Of a DNA stretch of 64,000 nt, positions 59,821 through 64,000 are shown one piece after another; position 1 is the first letter of the stretch, and every line of letters begins with the position of its first letter. The translations under genes were made by a program, and so were the position numbers. Source of the DNA: Streptomyces spinosus (GTDB lineage: Bacteria; Actinomycetota; Actinomycetes; Streptomycetales; Streptomycetaceae); the NCBI RefSeq assembly GCF_020400655.1, contig NZ_JAINRC010000019.1, forward strand, positions 1-64,000. Direction: 5' to 3'. The notes under the pieces were generated by a model. The model worked only from the letters and a program-made list of their open reading frames with translations, ran no database searches and was not told where the DNA came from.

Positions 59821-61306
59821 TCAGTGGTGATCGCGGGCCGCGGGCTGCGGGACCGGTTGCGGGCTCGCGCCGGCGGAGCCGGCCGCGCTGCGGCGGGTGA
59901 GGAGCAGGGCGAGGGCAGCGGCGGCCCCGAGGACGGCAGCGGAGATGCCGAAGGCGGTGCGGTAGCCGGCCGTGAGCGCCTCCAGGTGCGAGTGGTGGGT
60001 GGCCGCGTGGGCGGTGGTGGTGCCGGCGAGGGTGGCCAGCACCGCCAGTCCGATCGCGCCGCCGACCTGCCGCGTGGTGTTGACCAGGCCGCCGGCCAGC
60101 CCGGCGTCCTGCGGGGGGACGCCCTCGACGGAGAGGCCGGTCAGCTGGACGAAGGCGACGCTCAGGCCCAGGCCGATCAGGATGCTGGGGCCGAGGACGT
60201 CGGCGAGGTAGCTGCCGTGGGCGCTGATGCCGGCCAGCCACAGCAGTCCGGCGGCCTCGGTCAGCAGCGCGCCGGCGACGGCCGCGGCGGGGCCGGTACG
60301 ACGGGCGATCCGCGGTGCCAGCGTGGAGCCGAGCATGTTGGCGAAGGCCAGCGGGAGTTGGCCCAGGCCGGTGACCAGCGGGCTCAGGCCGAGGACCTGT
60401 TGCTGGTAGAGGGGCAGGAAGAAGAACAGGGCGATCCACACCGAGCCCAGCAGCGCCATCAGCACATTGCCGGCGGTGACCCGTCCGGTGCGGAACAGGC
60501 GGGGCGGCAGCAGCGGGTTCGGGTGGCGGTGTTCGACCAGGACGAACATGGTCAGCAGTACGGCGGTGACGGCCAAGGCTCCGAGGACCCTGGTGTCCGT
60601 CCAGCCCGAGCTGCGAGCCGACGTCAGAGCCCACACGAGGGCGGTGAGCGCCAGAGTCACGGTGGCGGTACCGAGCGCGTCGAACCGTCCTGGCTCGGCG
60701 GTCCGCGCCGTCGGCACGGTCGCGGCAGCAGCGGCAAGGACCGCGAACGCGCCGGTCGCGACCACGTAGAAGATCCAAGGACCAGCCCCAGGCCTGGGTC
60801 AGGACGCCACCGAGGAGGACCCCGGCCGCGCCTCCGGCGCCGGACACCGCTCCCCACACCCCCAGGGCGCGGCCCCGGCCGGGGCCGGGCGGGAACAGGC
60901 CCATCACCAGGGCCAGCGCGGCGGGGGCGATCGCCGCAGCGCCCAGCCCTTGTACCGCCCGGGCCGCGATCAGCGCCGCGGACGAGGTGGCCAGGCCCGC
61001 GACCAGCGAGGAGACCCCGAACACCGCGAGTCCCGCCAGCAACGTACGGCGGCGGCCCAGCAGGTCCGCGGCCCGGCCGCCCGCCAGAAGCAGTGCCCCG
61101 AAGGCGAGGCCGTAGGCGTTGACCACCCATGTGGTGCCGCCGTCCGAGAGGCCCACTCCGGCGCGGATCTGGGGGAGGGCCACGTTCACGATCGAGGTGG
61201 CCAGCATGACGGTGAACTGCGCCCCGGCCAGGGCCGCCAGCGCCGCTCCGGGACTGCGGTCGGCGTCGGTATCGGTGTCGGCGATGGGCTTCACGGTATC
61301 CCCCAT
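59821..61306 (-). pseudogene. MFS drug transporter (DHA2-like) with a single-base frameshift
   Basis: From ATG 61306 the first frame gives FTVMLATSIVNVALPQIRAG, motif A GGRAADLLGRRRTLLAG, and motif C GVLLGGVLTQAWGW. The second frame continues FYVVATGAFAVLAAAAATV through the last seven helices to ASPQPVPQPAARDHH. One extra base near 60776 (TCCTTGG, expected TCCTGG) separates them. Otherwise the 14-TM gene is complete. It heads the SRPBCC/carotenoid-oxygenase cluster and is preceded by a GTGGTTAACCAC palindrome. It is a recent mutation or a sequencing error. Confidence 0.82.
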
Positions 61307-61308
61307 GT

Positions 61309-61328
61309 GTGGTTAACCACTCACTTTG
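61309..61328. promoter_or_regulatory. Operator-like palindrome upstream of the MFS gene
   Basis: GTGGTTAACCAC (61309-61320) is a perfect 12-bp palindrome extended by TCAC. The segment AACCACTCAC recurs at 61971-61980 just before the tetR start, which suggests the same regulator binds both. Confidence 0.65.
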
Positions 61329-61393
61329 CGAGTCAAAGGATGGCGGGGCTGTGCGCCCCGCCTGCGTGTCCAGTCGCGCGGTCGCGACGGGCG

Positions 61394-61960
61394 TCAGTAG
61401 TGCCTGATGCCCGCCGCCAGCGTCCGGGTCCAGGGGGCGTCCACCTCGTCGGCCCCCATCGAGACGATGAGGTGGCACAGCATGCCGAGCGCGAAGAACT
61501 CCTGGACCTGCTCCTCCGTACCGCCGGAGGCACCGCGCACGTACTCCACCAGCCGGGCATAGCCCTGGCGGACCGCCTCGCGCACGGCCGGCTCGGACAC
61601 CGCCGCCGCCTGGGCGTGGAGCTGGATCAGCATCAGGTCGTTGTCGCTGATCAGCCGGGCATAGGCGTCCCCCATGGCGCTCAGGACGACCTCTGGTGAG
61701 CTGCCCTTCGCCTCGGCCGCGGCACGTTCCAGGGCGGCCCGCACCTGCACGAAGCAGTGCTCGACCACCCCGGTGAACAGCAGTTCCTTGTTCGGGAAGA
61801 GGCGGTAGACGTACGCCTGCGAGATGCCGGCCGCCTTGGCCACCTCGGTCGTGGTGGTGCCCCAGTAGCCCCGGGCGGCGAAGGCGCCGATCGCGGTGCG
61901 GAGCACCGTCTCACGACGCTCCTCGGCCGTGGATAGCTGACGGGGACGTTCGTTCTTCAT
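61394..61960 (-). CDS. TetR-family regulator of the MFS/carotenoid-oxygenase cluster
   Basis: This 188-residue repressor has ETVLRTAIGAFAARGYWGTT and VAKAAGISQAYVYRLFPNKE as its DNA-binding domain, followed by a TetR_C-type ligand domain (LCHLIVSMGADEVDAPW). ATG 61960 is chosen; a TTG at 61972 would lie in the operator-like AACCACTCAC site. There is no strong ribosome-binding site. The stop is 87 bases ahead of the MFS start on the same strand. It probably represses itself and the cluster; the inducer may be the exported or cleaved compound. Confidence 0.88.
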   Translation of the reverse strand: MKNERPRQLSTAEERRETVLRTAIGAFAARGYWGTTTTEVAKAAGISQAYVYRLFPNKELLFTGVVEHCFVQVRAALERAAAEAKGSSPEVVLSAMGDAYARLISDNDLMLIQLHAQAAAVSEPAVREAVRQGYARLVEYVRGASGGTEEQVQEFFALGMLCHLIVSMGADEVDAPWTRTLAAGIRHY

Positions 61961-61970
61961 GTGAGTACTC

Positions 61971-61984
61971 AACCACTCACACTC
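61971..61984. promoter_or_regulatory. Operator-like site before the tetR gene
   Basis: AACCACTCACACTC shares 10 bases with the site at the MFS start; with flanking GTGAGTACT it makes an imperfect inverted repeat, GTGAGT-N6-CCACTCAC. Confidence 0.5.
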
Positions 61985-62227
61985 TTGGGTGTCAACCAGT
62001 CCGAGTCAGGGGCGCACGAGCCAGGGCGCGCGCTGCGGTTCGGCGGGGCGCGGAGGCGCGGGGGCGCGCGGGGGCCGAGCCCGCGCGGGTGTCGCGGCCA
62101 CCAGCAGGGCGCGGGCTCGGCCGCCGCGCGGGCGTCGCGGCCACCAGCGGATCTCACGTCCTCCACCGCGGCGCGATCGTCCGGTGAGTCGGCCGGTGAG
62201 TCGGCCGGTGCGGTCGCCCCCGTCGGC

Positions 62228-62554
62228 GCCGAGGCATGACAGTGGATGGACATGTCCGGGGACTGGATCGCTGGATCGCGCCCCAGAACGGCACGCCCGG
62301 CATGCTGCTGGTGATGGTCGAGTCGGGCGAGATCGCCCGTGCGCGGACCCCGGACCGAGCTACTGGCGGCCCTCACCACGGTCCTCGACGCCGGCCGCGC
62401 GGCAGGTGACCTGCGTCGCGACCTCGGTGCCGAAGACAGCGCCGCCTGCCTCATCGGCCTCCCCGGCCCGAACATGATGCCGACGCCAGTCGCCTGCCGA
62501 ACCTCTCGACGGACGCCCTGTACCCCACCGCCCGGCCCGCCTGGGCGCCTGTGA
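62228..62554 (+). pseudogene. TetR-family C-terminal remnant
   Basis: One frame reads DRWIAPQNGTPGMLLVMVES and GEIARAR, another continues RGPRTELLAALTTVLDAGRA and AGDLRRDLGAEDSAACLIGL. Together they make the ligand-domain region of a TetR protein, with a frameshift near 62338 and a second break after IGLPGPN. The DNA-binding part is absent. 61985-62227 contains no clear remainder. Confidence 0.6.
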
Positions 62555-62566
62555 GGGGTTCCGGTG

Positions 62567-63412
62567 TCAGCGTGCGACCAGCAGGCTGAAGGACGCCTCG
62601 CTCCGCTCGTCCGCCGGACGGCAGATCATCAGTCGCTGGTCCGGGTTCTGCATCGGCGTCAGCACCTCGAAGTGCACGGCGAGCGGACCGACCTCGGGAT
62701 GCCGGATCTCCTTGCTGCCGCGGCCGTTGCCGGTCACGTCGTGCTCGGCCCACCAGTGGGCGAAACCGTCGACATGCGTGGTGAACTGCGCGATGAGACC
62801 GGCCAGGACCCGGTCGTCGGGGTGCGCGGCCCACGCGGCCCGTAGATGAGCGACACCCTCCCGCAGGACCCGCTCGCGGTCCACGTAGAGGCCACGGGTC
62901 TGCGGGTGCATCAGGCAGAGCCACATCGCGTTGCGGTGCTCCGGTGGCAGAGTGCCGAAGTCCAGCAGGAGCCGCGCCATCCCCTCGTTCCAGGCGAGGA
63001 TGTCGGTGCGGTGGTTCATCAGCATGGCGGGCATCGGTGAGAGGTCGGCGACCAGCCGGGCCAGCGGCGGTGCCGCGGTGGTGGCCGGGCCGTCGACGTC
63101 GCGAGCCCGTTGCCGGGCCAGGTCGAAGAGGTAAGCGCGTTCGTCGGAGCCCAGCCTCAACGCCCGCGCCAACGCCTCCAGGACCTCCGCCGAGGGCCGC
63201 AGCCCGCGGGCCTGCTCCAGCCGTACGACGTAGTCGACGCTGACCCCGGCCAGCTCGGCGACCTCTTCACGGCGCAGTCCCGGGGTCCGCCGGGTCCGGC
63301 GGCGCGACGGCAGGCCGACGTCACGCGGATCCAGCCGCTCTCGCCGGGTCCGCAGGAACGCGGCCAGCTCCTGCGTCGGGTCCACGGTCGTGGCGGCGGT
63401 GTGCTTCGTCAT
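62567..63412 (-). CDS. XRE-type regulator with MmyB-like ligand domain
   Basis: This 281-residue protein has RRTRRTPGLRREEVAELAGV and SVDYVVRLEQARGLRPSAEV as HTH region, then the MmyB-like domain (MLMNHRTDILAWNEGMARLL, NAMWLCLMHPQTRGLYVD, HPEVGPLAVHFEVL). It is a paralogue of the 54545 gene with the same domain order. It is divergent from an aldo/keto reductase (123 bases), the usual arrangement of this family, and likely regulates it. The start at ATG 63412 is supported by the acidic/hydrophobic helix that follows. Confidence 0.9.
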   Translation of the reverse strand: MTKHTAATTVDPTQELAAFLRTRRERLDPRDVGLPSRRRTRRTPGLRREEVAELAGVSVDYVVRLEQARGLRPSAEVLEALARALRLGSDERAYLFDLARQRARDVDGPATTAAPPLARLVADLSPMPAMLMNHRTDILAWNEGMARLLLDFGTLPPEHRNAMWLCLMHPQTRGLYVDRERVLREGVAHLRAAWAAHPDDRVLAGLIAQFTTHVDGFAHWWAEHDVTGNGRGSKEIRHPEVGPLAVHFEVLTPMQNPDQRLMICRPADERSEASFSLLVAR

Positions 63413-63535
63413 GACCGTTGCAACAACGAGGGTAGGACCGGCCTTCCCAGGATGATCCCTCCCTTACCGCGGGCCCCGCCTCCGTCACAGCCTTGTCCTC
63501 GGCACCGATCACGATCACGTACACAGGAGGACGCG

Positions 63536-64000
63536 ATGCCGCTCACCCTCGACACCTACCGGCTGCTGGGCCGCTCAGGGCTCCGGATCTCACCGCTGGC
63601 ACTGGGCGCGGCGACCTTCGGCACCGAATCGGGCTGGGGCGCCGGACAGGAGGAGGCACGGGCACTGTTCGACCTGTACGTCGAGCGCGGCGGAAACTTC
63701 ATCGACACTGCCGACACCTACAGCGGCGGCACCTCGGAACGCCTGCTGGGCGAGTTCGCCCGGGACCGGCGCGAGAGCCTGGTCCTGGCTACGAAGTACA
63801 CGACGCTGCGCCGCCCCGGCGACCCGAACTCCTCGGGCAGTCACCGCAAGAACCTGTTCGCCTCGGTGGAGGCGAGTCTGCGACGGCTGGGCACGGACTA
63901 CATCGACCTCCTCTACCTGCACGTGTGGGACTTCACGACACCGGTCGAGGAAATCCTGCGCGGCATGGACGACCTCGTCCGGCAGGGCAAGGTCCTCTAT
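63536..64000 (+). CDS. Aldo/keto reductase, runs off the window
   Basis: The first 155 residues are present: YRLLGRSGLRISPLALGAAT, the Asp/Tyr pair in FIDTADTYSGG, Lys in VLATKYTTLRR, and His in LLYLHVWDFT. It is closely similar in layout to the AKR at 29097-30185. The ATG follows ACAGGAGGACGCG, a strong ribosome-binding site. NADPH-dependent carbonyl reduction is expected; substrate unknown. Divergent from an MmyB-type regulator. The C-terminal half lies outside the window. Confidence 0.92.
   Translation, partial: MPLTLDTYRLLGRSGLRISPLALGAATFGTESGWGAGQEEARALFDLYVERGGNFIDTADTYSGGTSERLLGEFARDRRESLVLATKYTTLRRPGDPNSSGSHRKNLFASVEASLRRLGTDYIDLLYLHVWDFTTPVEEILRGMDDLVRQGKVLY

Noticed and set aside
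59516-61306. A single 596-residue MFS-SRPBCC fusion protein
   Set aside because: After about 60776 this frame is Arg/Pro-rich and out of frame with the transporter's own second half, so it is a product of the frameshift.

Overview
The window is very GC-rich, has short intergenic gaps, many GTG starts, many 4-bp ATGA/GTGA gene overlaps, and protein families typical of actinomycetes (SAV_915-type protein, MmyB-type regulators, PknG-like kinase, Tat-exported carbohydrate-binding proteins). It most likely comes from a Streptomyces or close relative. The density of insertion-sequence remnants, decayed genes, regulator/oxidoreductase pairs and secreted proteins suggests a chromosome arm or other accessory region rather than the conserved core. 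No rRNA, tRNA or CRISPR array was seen.

Layout. 1-4.2 kb: a DJ-1/PfpI protein, a small conserved protein and a zinc alcohol dehydrogenase cut off in mid-gene by a rearrangement that also beheaded an FAD oxidoreductase, then a decayed ATPase gene and an SDR. 4.2-7.3 kb: an IS graveyard (three IS5-family remnants) surrounding one lower-GC gene that may be related to effector-associated components of conflict systems. 7.5-14 kb: secreted ricin-type lectin, an unknown gene pair, an FG-GAP protein, TetR and CGNR-type remnants, and an SDR/MarR pair with shared operator-like palindromes. 14-25 kb: regulator/target pairs (MDR/TetR, hydrolase plus MFS/LysR, VOC/WYL, TetR/DUF308), a YVTN beta-propeller protein and an IS481 remnant. 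25-33 kb: a lysA paralogue with a SAV_915-type gene, a universal stress protein, AKR/AraC and TetR/SDR pairs. 33-36 kb: IS remnant, a CrtI-like FAD oxidoreductase ending in tandem repeats, and a decayed gene.

36.4-44.9 kb is the most striking region. A five-gene, translationally coupled operon encodes a trypsin-like protease with a helical tail, a PknG-like kinase with TPR-like tail, a von Willebrand A protein, a four-TM membrane protein built like mycobacterial GlnX, and a substrate-binding lipoprotein standing where GlnH would be. A divergent gene encodes a Trypco2-like (trypsin-co-occurring) protein. No ABC permease or ATPase is present, so the lipoprotein plus membrane protein look like an extracellular sensor feeding a cytoplasmic kinase, with protease and vWA protein as possible outputs. 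An IS fragment abuts the end of the operon.

45-57 kb: truncated genes and recombinase/IS remnants, small secreted proteins, a PRC-barrel pair with a 46-residue membrane protein too short to be called routinely, a 1052-residue Tat-exported protein with two F5/8C (CBM32-like) domains, and an MmyB regulator divergent from an NAD-dependent epimerase-like gene. 57-62 kb: a TetR-controlled cluster of an MFS transporter (single-base frameshift), two SRPBCC proteins and a carotenoid oxygenase. 62-64 kb: a decayed TetR gene, a second MmyB regulator and an aldo/keto reductase running off the end.

All assignments come from reading the sequence and recalled family knowledge; no database search was run.
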